From positions 248,001-312,000 of the forward strand of contig NZ_JAGINQ010000003.1 in NCBI RefSeq assembly GCF_017876165.1: a stretch of DNA of 64,000 nucleotides, given 5' to 3'. This document shows, in pieces, positions 27,125 to 36,186 of this stretch. The notes beneath the pieces are model-generated. The model saw nothing but the letters and a program-made list of their open reading frames with translations. It made no database searches and was not told where the DNA came from. Source of the stretch: Azospirillum soli. GTDB lineage: Bacteria; Pseudomonadota; Alphaproteobacteria; Azospirillales; Azospirillaceae. Every line of letters begins with the position of its first letter. Within the stretch, counting starts at the first letter, position 1. A program made the translations under genes and the position numbers.

Positions 27125-28924
27125 ATGATCCCCTACACCGCTCCGGTCGATGATCTGCGCTTCGTCCTGAACGAGGTGGTCGGCCTCGACAAGGTGGCAT
27201 CCCTGCCGAACTGCGAAACGGCCGCCCCCGATCTGGTGGACGCCGTGCTGGAGGAAGCCGGCAAGTTCGCCTCGGGCGTGCTGGCGCCGCTGAACCGGGT
27301 CGGCGACAAGGAAGGCTCGAAGCTGGAGAACGGCGTCGTCCGCACGCCGACCGGCTGGAAGGAGGCCTATGGCCAGTTCACCGAGAGCGGCTGGAACAGC
27401 CTGCCGTTCGAGCCGGACTACGGCGGCCAGGGACTGCCCTGGACGGTGGCATTCGCGGTGAACGAGATGTGGCAGGCGTCCAACCTGTCCTTCGGCCTGT
27501 GCCCGCTGCTGACCCAGGGCGCCGTCGACCTGCTGACCGAGCACGCCAGCGCGGAGCAGAAGGCCCTCTACCTGCCGAAGATGATTTCCGGCGAGTGGAC
27601 CGGCACCATGAACCTGACGGAGCCGCAGGCGGGATCCGACCTCGCCGCCGTGCGCACGCGGGCAGTCCGGGCGGACGATGGCACCTACCGCATCACCGGC
27701 CAGAAGATCTTCATCACCTACGGCGAGCATGACCTGACGGACAACATCGTCCATCTGGTCCTGGCGCGCCTGCCCGACGCCCCGGCGGGCATCAAGGGCA
27801 TCAGCCTGTTCATCGTGCCGAAGTTCCTGCCCAAGGCAGACGGCACGCCGGGCGAGCGCAACGACCTGCGCTGCGCCAGCCTGGAGCACAAGCTGGGCAT
27901 CATGGCGAGCCCGACCGCCGTCATGGCCTTCGGCGACAACGGCGGCGCCGTCGGCTTCCTCGTCGGCGAGGAGAATCGCGGCATCGAATACATGTTCACC
28001 ATGATGAACAACGCCCGCCTGGGCGTCGGCATCCAGGGCGTGGCGATCGCCGAGCGCGCCTACCAGCAGGCCCGCGACTACGCCAAGGGGCGCGTGCAGT
28101 CCCGCGACCTCGCCGAGGCGAAGGGCGCCCCGGTCGCCATCATCCGCCACCCGGACGTGCGCCGCATGCTGCTCGACATGCGGTCCAAGACGGAAGCCGC
28201 CCGCGCGCTGGCGCTCTACGCCGGCACGCAGCTGGACATCTCCCGCCACCATGAGGACGCGGCCGTTCGCGCCGCCGCCACGGCGCGCGTGGACATCCTG
28301 ACGCCCATCGTGAAAGCCTGGTCGACCGACATCGGCTGCGACGTCGCCTCGACCGGCGTGCAGATCCACGGCGGCATGGGCTTCATCGAGGAGACGGGGG
28401 CCGCCCAGCATTACCGCGACGCCCGCATCACCCCGATCTACGAAGGCACCAACGGCATCCACGCCAACGACCTCGCCTTCCGCAAGACCGGCCGCGACGG
28501 CGGCGAGTCCGCCCGCGCCTTCATCGCCGAGATGCGCGCCACCGTCGCCGACCTGGAGAAAATCCCCGGCGACGATGTCGAGGCGATCCGCACCAACCTC
28601 GCTGCCGGCCTCGACGCGCTGGAGCAGGCCGTCGCCTGGGTGGTGAAGACGCAAGGAGACGGCGACCTGCGCGCCGTGGCGGCGGGTGCGGTCAGCTACC
28701 TGAAGCTCTGGGGCACGGTGGCCGGCGGCTGGATGCTGGCGCTCTCCGCCGCCAAGGCTCTGGAGGGCCTGCGCCAGCCCGGCTCCAACGCTCCCTTCCT
28801 GGAGGCCAAGCTGGTGACCGCCCGCTTCTACGCGGAGCAGATCCTGGCCCAGGCCCCGGCCCTGCTGCTGCCGACCCTGACCGCCCACCGCACGGTCATG
28901 GCCCTCAGCGAGGACCAGTTCTAA
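27125..28924 (+). CDS. Acyl-CoA dehydrogenase, C-terminally extended (DmdC/FadE-like)
   Basis: A 599-residue flavoenzyme that introduces the 2,3-double bond of an acyl-CoA and passes electrons to ETF. The FAD-binding signature GTMNLTEPQAGSDLAAVRT and ITGQKIFITYGEHD are present. The catalytic base is the glutamate of TPIYEGTNGIHANDLA, and GVQIHGGMGFIEETG is conserved. The extra C-terminal domain of about 140 residues places it in the long-chain/3-methylmercaptopropionyl-CoA dehydrogenase (DmdC) subgroup. Sequence alone does not decide between fatty-acid and methylthiopropionate substrates. GGGAGG lies 11 bases before the ATG. Confidence 0.92.
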   Translation: MIPYTAPVDDLRFVLNEVVGLDKVASLPNCETAAPDLVDAVLEEAGKFASGVLAPLNRVGDKEGSKLENGVVRTPTGWKEAYGQFTESGWNSLPFEPDYGGQGLPWTVAFAVNEMWQASNLSFGLCPLLTQGAVDLLTEHASAEQKALYLPKMISGEWTGTMNLTEPQAGSDLAAVRTRAVRADDGTYRITGQKIFITYGEHDLTDNIVHLVLARLPDAPAGIKGISLFIVPKFLPKADGTPGERNDLRCASLEHKLGIMASPTAVMAFGDNGGAVGFLVGEENRGIEYMFTMMNNARLGVGIQGVAIAERAYQQARDYAKGRVQSRDLAEAKGAPVAIIRHPDVRRMLLDMRSKTEAARALALYAGTQLDISRHHEDAAVRAAATARVDILTPIVKAWSTDIGCDVASTGVQIHGGMGFIEETGAAQHYRDARITPIYEGTNGIHANDLAFRKTGRDGGESARAFIAEMRATVADLEKIPGDDVEAIRTNLAAGLDALEQAVAWVVKTQGDGDLRAVAAGAVSYLKLWGTVAGGWMLALSAAKALEGLRQPGSNAPFLEAKLVTARFYAEQILAQAPALLLPTLTAHRTVMALSEDQF

Positions 28925-29038
28925 GGGTCCTCGGCATCGTGGCCGGCGCCCACCAGCGCCGGCCGCAAACTCCCATGCATGGCACAATCGATCGCGGCGC
29001 GCGTTTCCCTTCCGATCCATGATTGGAAGAGGGACACG

Positions 29039-29278
29039 ATGCTTCGACAGACCTGGACACGCGCCGCCGCCGTAGCGGCTCTTCTCGCCCTTCCCATCCT
29101 GTCCGCCTGCGACGATCAGCAGACCGCCGAGAAGGCGGGGCAGGAGATCGGGCGCGCCATCGACCAGACGGCCGAGCGCGTCGGCGAAGCGACCAAGGAC
29201 ATCGGCGCCAAGGCCGGCCAGATGATGCAGGACGCCGGCAGCGCCATCGAGCGCAAGGCCCAAGACGCCAAGCAGTGA
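29039..29278 (+). CDS. Small predicted lipoprotein, 79 residues
   Basis: ATG at 29039 gives MLRQTWTRAAAVAALLALPI followed by the lipobox LSAC and DDQQTAEK. The mature part is an alanine-rich, charged amphipathic helix (IGRAIDQTAERVGEATKD and a similar second stretch, AGQMMQDAGSAIERKAQD). This recalls small outer-membrane-linked or stress-type coiled lipoproteins. The family is not identified. It overlaps the following DUF1622 gene by four bases (GTGA), so the two are co-translated. Confidence 0.8.
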   Translation: MLRQTWTRAAAVAALLALPILSACDDQQTAEKAGQEIGRAIDQTAERVGEATKDIGAKAGQMMQDAGSAIERKAQDAKQ

Positions 29279-29676
29279 CGACCGACAGCGGACTGTCGGC
29301 CATGCTCGGCCCAGTCGCCGAAGCGGCCAAGGTCAGCGCTGAGGCGGCGGGAATCACGGTCATCATCCTTGGCGCGCTGATCGCCACGGCGCGCTTCCTG
29401 CGCGACGGATATTCCTCCGGGATCGGATGGTCGGCCGCGTACGAGCGCTACCGCGCGGCTCTCGGCCGGGGCATTCTCCTCGGCCTGGAGCTGCTGGTGG
29501 CGGCGGACATCATCGGGACGGTGGCCGCACCGCTGGATATTCAAAGCATCGCGGCGCTCGGCCTGATCGTCCTGATCCGCACCTTCCTCAGCTTCTCGCT
29601 GGAGGTGGAGATCAAGGGCCACTGGCCCTGGCAGGGCAGCGACCGCCGCCGCTCCTCGCCAGATACCCCCGATTAG
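29275..29676 (+). CDS. DUF1622 family membrane protein
   Basis: A small integral membrane protein of 133 residues if initiated at the GTG at 29275, which overlaps the lipoprotein stop codon. An in-frame ATG at 29302 is the alternative. It has three hydrophobic segments (AGITVIILGALIATARF, GILLGLELLVAADIIGTVA, IAALGLIVLIRTFLSFSLEV) and the family-like motif E-X-KG-W near the end (VEIKGHWPW). No function is known for the family. It ends four bases into the convergent pcs gene. Confidence 0.85.
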   Translation: MTTDSGLSAMLGPVAEAAKVSAEAAGITVIILGALIATARFLRDGYSSGIGWSAAYERYRAALGRGILLGLELLVAADIIGTVAAPLDIQSIAALGLIVLIRTFLSFSLEVEIKGHWPWQGSDRRRSSPDTPD

Positions 29677-30416
29677 CCGCGCGCGTCCCCCCGCAGCGTC
29701 CGCCACGCGCAGACCGCCACGTAATAGACACCGCTCGCCAGCCACACGGCCCAGGCCACGTCGGGCCGATCCGGGTGCAGGACGACCAGCGCGGCGCTGG
29801 ACGCCAGCCACGCCGCGCTGACCGCGATGTTCAGGTGCATCATCTTGCGTACGCGGAACGGATGCAGGAACTTCACGGTGGAGAAGGTCAGCACCCCCAG
29901 CACCAGCACGACGGCGGTGTTGATCCACGGGTCGAGATCCAAAATCCACAGATACAGCGCGACGACGTTCCAGATCGCCGGGAAGCCGACGAAATAGTTG
30001 TCGCCGCTCTTCATGCCCGTGTTGGAAAAGCAGTAGAGCGAGGTCATCAGCACCCACGCCGCCAGCGGGATGCCGAATCCGGTCGGGAACAGGCCGAAGC
30101 GGTACAGGAACACCGCCGGCACGACCACATAGGTCAGATAGTCGATGACGAGGTCCAGCACCGACCCGTCGATGCCCGGCAGCACCTCCTTCACCGAGGC
30201 GCGGCGGGCCAGCGTGCCGTCCACCCCGTCCACCACCAGCGCCAGCCCCAGCCAGCCGAGGCACGCCTTCGCGTCCCCGCCGACCGCCGCGAGCAGCGCC
30301 AGCAGCCCCAGCACCACCCCGCTGGCGGTGAAGGCGTGCACCCCCCAGGCCGACAGCCGCCGCCCGATCCCGTAACTGCCGTCCACGCTGCGCCCCGCCG
30401 TTGCTTTCAGCGCCAA
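29673..30416 (-). CDS. pcs: Phosphatidylcholine synthase
   Basis: Pcs condenses free choline with CDP-diacylglycerol in the inner membrane, a route typical of plant-associated alphaproteobacteria. The CDP-alcohol phosphotransferase motif is present as DGVDGTLARR with the two following aspartates (PGIDGSVLDLVIDY). There are about seven hydrophobic segments. The frame is open to a GTG at 30470 inside an inverted repeat. A TTG at 30416 has AAGGA 8 bases upstream and gives 247 residues, the usual size, so I use it. The gene converges on DUF1622 with a four-base overlap of the ends. Confidence 0.93.
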   Translation of the reverse strand: MALKATAGRSVDGSYGIGRRLSAWGVHAFTASGVVLGLLALLAAVGGDAKACLGWLGLALVVDGVDGTLARRASVKEVLPGIDGSVLDLVIDYLTYVVVPAVFLYRFGLFPTGFGIPLAAWVLMTSLYCFSNTGMKSGDNYFVGFPAIWNVVALYLWILDLDPWINTAVVLVLGVLTFSTVKFLHPFRVRKMMHLNIAVSAAWLASSAALVVLHPDRPDVAWAVWLASGVYYVAVCAWRTLRGDARG

Positions 30417-30464
30417 CGTAGCGGTTCCTTGCGGAAATTCAAACGGTGCGAAGGTGCGAATTCT

Positions 30465-30584
30465 GTCCACAGATGAACACAGATAAACACAGAGACTTAT
30501 GATTGGGGCCGACCATCCCGGCAGACATGGACCTGGGCGAGCCCATCAAAAATCATCTGTGTTTATCTGTGTTCATCTGTGGAC
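30465..30584. repeat. Perfect 29-bp inverted repeat, AT-rich
   Basis: Arms 30465-30493 and 30556-30584 are exact reverse complements. Each contains three periodic ACACAGAT-like units, so the arm itself is a short tandem repeat of about 9-10 bases. The loop is 62 bases. It stands between the start of pcs and the end of glcF and is much richer in A/T than its surroundings. Confidence 0.92.
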
Positions 30585-30594
30585 CAAAACCCCA

Positions 30595-31953
30595 CTACTC
30601 CGCCGCCTGCGCCACCCCGCCCCGCGACCGCGCGTCGGTGAAGGCCGGGTTGCCCTTCAGCGCGTCCGGCATCGGCCCGCCGGTCGCCCAGTCCAGCAGT
30701 TCGACCGTGTGCACGATGGGCAAGCCCGTCCCGGACCCGATCTGCGTGATGCAGCCAAGGTTCCCCGCCGCGATGGCCTCCGCCTTCGTGCTCTCAATGT
30801 TGCGGACCTTGCGGTCGCGCAGCTGCACGGCGATTTCCGGCTGGAGCATGTTGTAGGTGCCCGCCGACCCGCAGCAGATGTGCCCTTCCGGGATCTCCCG
30901 CACCTGGAACCCGGCCGCGCGCAGCAGGTTGCGCGGCGGATCCTTGATGCGCTGGCCGTGCTGCATCGAACAGGCGGAGTGATAGGCGATGGCCTGCCCC
31001 GTCTCGACCACCGGTTCGGTCAGGCCGATCTCCGTCAGGAACTCGGTCACATCCCTCGTGATGGCGGCCACGCGCTTGGCCTTCTCCGCATACTCCGCGT
31101 CCTCGCGGAAGACGTGCCCATAGTCCTTTACGGCGGTGCCGCAGCCCGACGCGTTGATGATGATGGCGTCCAGCCCCCCATTGTCGCCATTGGCCCCGTC
31201 CATCTCACCAATCCAGGCGTCGATGGTTTTCTTCGCCGAGGCGTGCCCCAACTCCTGCTTGCCCATGTGATGGGTCAGCGCGCCGCAGCAGTCCGCCCCC
31301 TTCGCCACCACCACCTCGACCCCGTGGCGGTTCAGCAGGCGGATGGTCGCCTCGTTGATCTGCGGGGCCAGCACCTGCTGCGCGCAGCCGATCAGCAGCG
31401 CGACGCGCTTCGTCCGCACGCCCTCCGCCGGATGCACCCCCGGCCGGTCGCTCCAACTTGGCCCCGGCACCGCCTTCGGCGCGAGGTCCAGCAGAGCCCG
31501 CAGCCGCCCCGGCATCAGCCCGCCGAACGGCTTGCCAATCCAGGCACCGAGCAGCGCCAGCCGGAACAGCTTCGGGTTCGGCAGCAGGCGGGCCAGCAGC
31601 TCGCGGATCGCCCGGTCGGCCGGGTGGCGGGCGTGAGTCGTCTCGATGTGGGCGCGGGCGTGATCGACCAAGTGCATGTAGTGCACGCCCGACGGACAGG
31701 TCGTCATGCAGGACAGGCAGGACAGGCAACGGTCGATGTGCTTGACCTGCTGGTCGGTCGGCGGCCCGCCCTTCTCCAGCATGCCCTTGATCTGGTAGAT
31801 GCGGCCGCGCGGGCTGTCCAGCTCGTCGCCGAGCAGGACGTAGGTCGGACAGGTCGCCGTGCAGAAGCCGCAATGCACGCACTTGCGCAGGATGGACTCG
31901 GAATCCCGGTAGTCGGCGTCGGCGAGTTGGGCGAGCGAAAAATTCGTCTGCAT
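30595..31953 (-). CDS. glcF: Glycolate oxidase iron-sulfur subunit GlcF
   Basis: The electron-transfer subunit of membrane-associated glycolate oxidase. Two cubane-ligating motifs are seen near the N-terminus (CVHCGFCTATCP and CLSCLSCMTTCP). Two CCG-type domains follow (ADCCGALTHHMG with GCAQQVL, and HICCGSAGTYNML with HSACSMQHG), as in heterodisulfide-reductase-like subunits. Length is 452 residues. It is the last gene of glcD-glcE-glcF, seven bases after glcE. Confidence 0.96.
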   Translation of the reverse strand: MQTNFSLAQLADADYRDSESILRKCVHCGFCTATCPTYVLLGDELDSPRGRIYQIKGMLEKGGPPTDQQVKHIDRCLSCLSCMTTCPSGVHYMHLVDHARAHIETTHARHPADRAIRELLARLLPNPKLFRLALLGAWIGKPFGGLMPGRLRALLDLAPKAVPGPSWSDRPGVHPAEGVRTKRVALLIGCAQQVLAPQINEATIRLLNRHGVEVVVAKGADCCGALTHHMGKQELGHASAKKTIDAWIGEMDGANGDNGGLDAIIINASGCGTAVKDYGHVFREDAEYAEKAKRVAAITRDVTEFLTEIGLTEPVVETGQAIAYHSACSMQHGQRIKDPPRNLLRAAGFQVREIPEGHICCGSAGTYNMLQPEIAVQLRDRKVRNIESTKAEAIAAGNLGCITQIGSGTGLPIVHTVELLDWATGGPMPDALKGNPAFTDARSRGGVAQAAE

Positions 31954-31960
31954 GGATCCC

Positions 31961-33172
31961 TCACACCCCCGCGTACATGCGGCCGGGGCTGAGAATGCCG
32001 CGAGGATCGAAGCTTTCCTTCACGCGGCGGCTCAGCGCCATCAACGGTTCGGAAAGCGGCTGAAACACGTCGGCCGAGGCGCGCACGTCCTCCGGCGCCC
32101 GCACCAGCGTGGCGTGCCCGGAGCCGTTCAGAACGCGCCGCACGGCATCGGAGGAGCCCGAATTGGGCACCACCGCCACCCAGATCAAGCCGCCGCCCCA
32201 ATCGAAAAAGAGATCGGCGTCGGTCACGTCGCGGATGGCCGAGGCGACCTTCGGCCCGTCGGCAGGCGGAACGGAGAGCTTCCAGATGTGCCGCTCGCGC
32301 TCACCCGCAAAAGCCGTCACATCGCGAATCTCTTTCCACACCGCCAGCGAGTCGTCCCGCTCCAGCACGGCGTCCGCGCCCAACTCCTCCTTCAGTGCCG
32401 CGACGCGCGCCGCCACGGAAGGGCCGAAGCCCTCCAACCGCACCAGAGTCACCGCCGCCCCTGCCCCGGCAACCGCGCGCACGCCCGACCGGGCCGCCAC
32501 GCCCGCCGGCAGATGCGCCGCGCCCGACACCTCATAGGGGCTCTGCATCGCCCGCGTCAGCGCCTCGACCGCTGCCGCGTCGTCGCGCCCGGCCAGCACC
32601 AGCGTGCGCGTGTCCTCCGGCGCCGGCAGCACCTTCACCGTCACCTCGGTCAGTGCAGTCAGCGTCCCGAATGACCCGGCCATCAGCTTGGGCACGTCAT
32701 AGCCCGTGACGTTCTTCACCACTTTGCCGCCGCCCTTGTAGACCTCGCCGCGCCCGTTGACGCCCTCGATCCCCAGCGCGTGGTCGCGCGCCGAGCCGGC
32801 GCTGATCCGGCGCGGCCCGGCCAGCCCGCAGGCGAGCACGCCGCCCAGCGTCCCCTGCCCCGCCGGCTGCCCGAACAGAGCCCCCAAATCCTGCGGTTCG
32901 AAGGCCAGCTGCTGCCGCCGTTCCTCCAGCATCGGCAGGATCACGGCCATCGGCGTGCCGGCCTTGGCGGTCAGCACCAACTCTTCCGGCTCGTACGCGA
33001 CGACGCCGTTCAGGCCCGACAGGTCCAGCGTGTAGGCCGTCTGCATCGGTCGCCCCAAGGTCCGCTTGGACCCGGTGCCGACAACGTCCAGCGGCTCGCC
33101 TTCCGACAAGGCCCAGCGCACCGCCTCGGCGGCCTGCGCGGCCGTTTCGGGCTTGAAAGTGGTCTCGGTCAT
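31961..33172 (-). CDS. glcE: Glycolate oxidase FAD-binding subunit GlcE
   Basis: A 403-residue flavoprotein subunit of glycolate oxidase. The FAD-binding domain shows VVGTGSKRTLGRP, GQGTLGGVLACGLAG and GGGKVVKNVTGYDVPKLMAG, the GlcE hallmark. The C-terminal end FDPRGILSPGRMYAGV is conserved. Start ATG at 33172 (MTETTFKPETAAQ); ten bases separate it from the glcD stop. It acts with GlcD and GlcF to oxidise glycolate to glyoxylate and feed electrons to the respiratory chain. Confidence 0.95.
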   Translation of the reverse strand: MTETTFKPETAAQAAEAVRWALSEGEPLDVVGTGSKRTLGRPMQTAYTLDLSGLNGVVAYEPEELVLTAKAGTPMAVILPMLEERRQQLAFEPQDLGALFGQPAGQGTLGGVLACGLAGPRRISAGSARDHALGIEGVNGRGEVYKGGGKVVKNVTGYDVPKLMAGSFGTLTALTEVTVKVLPAPEDTRTLVLAGRDDAAAVEALTRAMQSPYEVSGAAHLPAGVAARSGVRAVAGAGAAVTLVRLEGFGPSVAARVAALKEELGADAVLERDDSLAVWKEIRDVTAFAGERERHIWKLSVPPADGPKVASAIRDVTDADLFFDWGGGLIWVAVVPNSGSSDAVRRVLNGSGHATLVRAPEDVRASADVFQPLSEPLMALSRRVKESFDPRGILSPGRMYAGV

Positions 33173-33182
33173 GCCCGGCCCC

Positions 33183-34670
33183 TCAGAAACGCGGAATGTC
33201 GGGGAAGCGCAGTTCCCCCTTGTGGACGTGCAACCGCCCCAACTCCGCACAGCGGTGCAGCGTCGGGAACACCTTGCCGGGGTTCAGCAGACCTTCGGGG
33301 TCGAAGGCGCACTTGATGCGCTGCTGCTGCTCCAGATCGACCTGATCGAACTGGTCGTTCATCAGGTCGCGCTTCTCCACGCCCACGCCATGCTCGCCGG
33401 TCAGCACGCCGCCGACCTCGACGCACAGGCGCAGGATGTCGTTGCCGAACTCCTCCGCCCGCTCCAGCTCGCCCGGCTTGTTGGCATCATAAAGAATGAG
33501 AGGGTGCAGGTTCCCGTCACCCGCGTGGAAGACGTTGGCGACTCGCAGCCCGTGCTTGTCCGACATCTCCTGCATGCGCTGGAGCACCAGCGGCAGCGCC
33601 TTGCGCGGGATCGTGCCGTCCATGCAATAGTAATCAGGGCTGATTCGCCCCACCGCCGGGAAGGCCGCCTTGCGCCCGGCCCAGAAGGACAGCCGCTCCT
33701 CCTCCGAGGTCGAGACGCGCGAGTAGCAGGCCCCTTCCGCGTTGGCGATCTCGGCGACGCGCTCAATCAGGTGATCCACCTCGGCCGCCGGACCGTCCAG
33801 CTCCACGATCAGCAGGGCCTCGACATCCAGCGGATAGCCGGCGTGGACGAAATCCTCCGCCGCGTGGATGGCCGGCTTGTCCATCATCTCCATGCCGCCG
33901 GGGATGATGCCCGCCGCGATGATGGCGGCCACGCAATTGCCGGCCTGCTCGCTGGTCGGGAAGCCGATCAGCACGGCGCGGGCGGTTGCCGGCTTGCGCA
34001 GGATGCGCACCGTGACCTCGGTCACCACGCCCAGCAGCCCTTCCGACCCGGTGATGACGCCCATCAGGTCGTAGCCGCCCTGGTCCAGCTGCTTGCCGCC
34101 GAGTCGCAGGATGGTGCCGTCCATCAGCACCATCTCCAGCCCCAGCACGTTGTTCGTGGTCAGCCCGTATTTCAGGCAGTGCACGCCGCCGGAATTCTCG
34201 GCGATGTTGCCGCCGATGGTGCAGGCGATCTGGCTGCTGGGGTCGGGGGCGTAATAGAAGCCCTCATGCGCCACCGCGTTGGAGATGCCGAGGTTCGTCA
34301 CCCCCGGCTGGGTCACCACGCAGCGATTCGCGAAGTCGATGTCGAGGATGCGGTTGAACTTGCCCATGCCCAGCAGCACACCGTCGGCCAGCGGCAGCGC
34401 CCCGCCGGACAGCGAGGTTCCGGCCCCGCGCGGCACGACCTTGACGCCCATCTCCTTGCAGGTCTTGAGCACTTGGCTCACCTGCTCCACCGTGCTGGGC
34501 AGCACGACGACCATGGGCAGCTGGCGATAGGCGGTCAGCCCGTCGCATTCGTAGGCGCGCAGTTCGCTTTCATCGACGATCACGCCCTCGCCGGGCACGA
34601 TGGCGCGCAGCGCGCTGACGATCTCGCGGCGGCGGGCGATGACGCCGCTGTCGGGCACGGGCATCTTCAT
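33183..34670 (-). CDS. glcD: Glycolate oxidase catalytic subunit GlcD
   Basis: The FAD-linked subunit that oxidises glycolate (and D-lactate). The 495-residue product has VVPRGAGTSLSGGALP, GGNIAENSGGVHCLKYG, GSEGLLGVVTEVTVRIL, the histidine-rich FHAGDGNLHPLILYD and TGEHGVGVEKRDLM. The start ATG at 34670 follows GGGAGGA; a second ATG two codons on is possible. First gene of a three-gene minus-strand operon. No glcC-type regulator is adjacent. Confidence 0.96.
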   Translation of the reverse strand: MKMPVPDSGVIARRREIVSALRAIVPGEGVIVDESELRAYECDGLTAYRQLPMVVVLPSTVEQVSQVLKTCKEMGVKVVPRGAGTSLSGGALPLADGVLLGMGKFNRILDIDFANRCVVTQPGVTNLGISNAVAHEGFYYAPDPSSQIACTIGGNIAENSGGVHCLKYGLTTNNVLGLEMVLMDGTILRLGGKQLDQGGYDLMGVITGSEGLLGVVTEVTVRILRKPATARAVLIGFPTSEQAGNCVAAIIAAGIIPGGMEMMDKPAIHAAEDFVHAGYPLDVEALLIVELDGPAAEVDHLIERVAEIANAEGACYSRVSTSEEERLSFWAGRKAAFPAVGRISPDYYCMDGTIPRKALPLVLQRMQEMSDKHGLRVANVFHAGDGNLHPLILYDANKPGELERAEEFGNDILRLCVEVGGVLTGEHGVGVEKRDLMNDQFDQVDLEQQQRIKCAFDPEGLLNPGKVFPTLHRCAELGRLHVHKGELRFPDIPRF

Positions 34671-34775
34671 GACCGGCCGTCCTCCCTCGTTCTTTGCCCC
34701 GATTGGTTCCGGAGGCGTTCCGGTTCCAGTGGTACCACCGGGGACGGGAGAGAGACAAGTCGGCGCGGAGTCGTC

Positions 34776-34814
34776 AAAACGCAAGAGCCGCGCCCGAAAG
34801 GCGCGGCTCTTGCG
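34776..34814 (-). terminator. Rho-independent terminator of rpmJ
   Basis: A perfect 15-bp stem (plus arms 34780-34794 and 34800-34814, containing AAGAGCCGCGCC) with a 5-base loop is followed by TTTT on the minus strand. It lies about 50 bases after the rpmJ stop and just before the glcD leader. Confidence 0.9.
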
Positions 34815-34865
34815 AGAAACCCGATGATTCGGCGGCCGGATTGACGCCCGGCCGCTTCTCCGGTC

Positions 34866-34991
34866 TCAGCCCTGGCGGGCCTTGAAGCGCGGGTTCTGCT
34901 TGTTGATGACGTAGACGCGGCCCTTGCGGCGGATCACGCGGCAGGCCTTGTGGCGCGTCTTCATCGACTTCAGAGAGTTAACGATCTTCAT
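34866..34991 (-). CDS. rpmJ: 50S ribosomal protein L36
   Basis: A 41-residue gene found in the gap upstream of glcD. The product starts [20 protein letters not shown] and ends [13 protein letters not shown], an exact fit to the length and pattern of alphaproteobacterial L36. Only one cysteine is present, so it is the zinc-independent (C-) form lacking the C-X2-C...C-X4-H site. It is monocistronic with its own terminator. Confidence 0.96.
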   Translation of the reverse strand: MKIVNSLKSMKTRHKACRVIRRKGRVYVINKQNPRFKARQG

Positions 34992-35101
34992 AATTCTTCA
35001 TCCTGGTCGGTCGGCGGCTCGATCGAAGGCGCGCACCATAGTGCGGCGCACCCCCGGTGTCAACGGATAGAGGTTGCATTCGCAAGGTGGTTTGAATCGG
35101 C

Positions 35102-36055
35102 TTACTCCGCCGGCTTCAGCGCGTAGAAACGGTAGACCTTCAGCCCGGCTTCGATGGCGGCGACGCGGCGCACCCACATCTCCACCTCCTCCATCACGGC
35201 CAGCTTGGTGTCATGGTCCATGTGGTGCTTTTCCAAATGCTCGACCAAGCCCTGGATCGCCACCAGGATCAGGCCGCGGTGCGTGTCCGTGATGTCCTCG
35301 GCGATGCGCAGGTCCAGATTCCGCTGGGCGAATCCGTTGGCCATCTGGTCCTTGGTCCACAGATGCGGCTTCATCGGCTCCTTGTCGCACCAGACCTGGA
35401 TCGCCTTGGCCCCGGCGGTCGCCGGCTCGACGATGTAGTCGGTCATCAGCACATGGCCGCGCGGCTTCAGGGCCAGTTCCATCCCGTCGAACATCTGGTC
35501 CTTGTCGCGGACCGAGAACATGCCTTCCTTGTAGACGATGGCATCCACGCGCTTGGGATAGCTGAACTGCTCCGGGTCGTAAGTCTCGATCGGTGCCTTC
35601 TTCTCCAGCCCTTCCTTGAAGGAGCGGATCATCCCCTCCTTGGCCAGCAGTTCCGACGCCTCCAACCCGGTGACCCAGCAGCCGTACTTGCTGGCCATGG
35701 TGCGGCTGGTGCCGCCGAGGCCGGCGGACAGGTCCAGCACGCTCATCGCCGGGTTCAGGCCCAGCGGCTTCACCAGATAGGGAATGTGGTCGGACCCGCC
35801 GGGCGTGTTGAAGCCCTCGCCCCACAGCTTCTCGGCCACCTCGATGCGGGTGGCGGTCCACAGCGGCTTGCCCCAGCGGTTCATGCCGGGTCCTTGCGCG
35901 GGTTGCTGCGGCTGCTGAACACACGGGTGCGCCCCGTCTTCACCCGCCTTGCCCTTCAGGCCGGAAAGGTCGTAGCCCTCCCACCAGGCCTTCATCCGCG
36001 TCTTGAGGCTGATGTGCGGAGCGCCCGCACCGTCGCGCTTTTCGGTCATCGCCAT
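35102..36055 (-). CDS. Class I SAM-dependent methyltransferase
   Basis: A 317-residue protein with the Rossmann SAM-binding motif SVLDLSAGLGGTSRTMA, the acidic strand-2 end VTGLEASELLAKEG, and motif region VDAIVYKEGMFSVRD. The central region KPRGHVLMTDYIVEP resembles small-molecule N- or O-methyltransferases of the sarcosine/phosphoethanolamine type. The substrate cannot be read from the sequence. A proline/glutamine-rich insert precedes the core (CVQQPQQPAQGPG). Start ATG at 36055. It stands alone between rpmJ and mepA. Confidence 0.83.
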   Translation of the reverse strand: MAMTEKRDGAGAPHISLKTRMKAWWEGYDLSGLKGKAGEDGAHPCVQQPQQPAQGPGMNRWGKPLWTATRIEVAEKLWGEGFNTPGGSDHIPYLVKPLGLNPAMSVLDLSAGLGGTSRTMASKYGCWVTGLEASELLAKEGMIRSFKEGLEKKAPIETYDPEQFSYPKRVDAIVYKEGMFSVRDKDQMFDGMELALKPRGHVLMTDYIVEPATAGAKAIQVWCDKEPMKPHLWTKDQMANGFAQRNLDLRIAEDITDTHRGLILVAIQGLVEHLEKHHMDHDTKLAVMEEVEMWVRRVAAIEAGLKVYRFYALKPAE

Positions 36056-36186
36056 CGTGCCTGCCCCGCCGGACGAAATGTTCTTTCGGTTGCCGAGACG
36101 CAATCCGCCTCGCCAAACGAGAGAAAAATTCGGTCCATTAGGTTAATCAGGCCTTAATTGCATGCAAGAGCAAAGTGCGCGACATG

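Noticed and set aside
26951..29263. Minus-strand extension of the lytic transglycosylase frame to 1104 residues
   Set aside because: Antisense to the acyl-CoA dehydrogenase gene; the transglycosylase homology and a good ATG begin at 26950.
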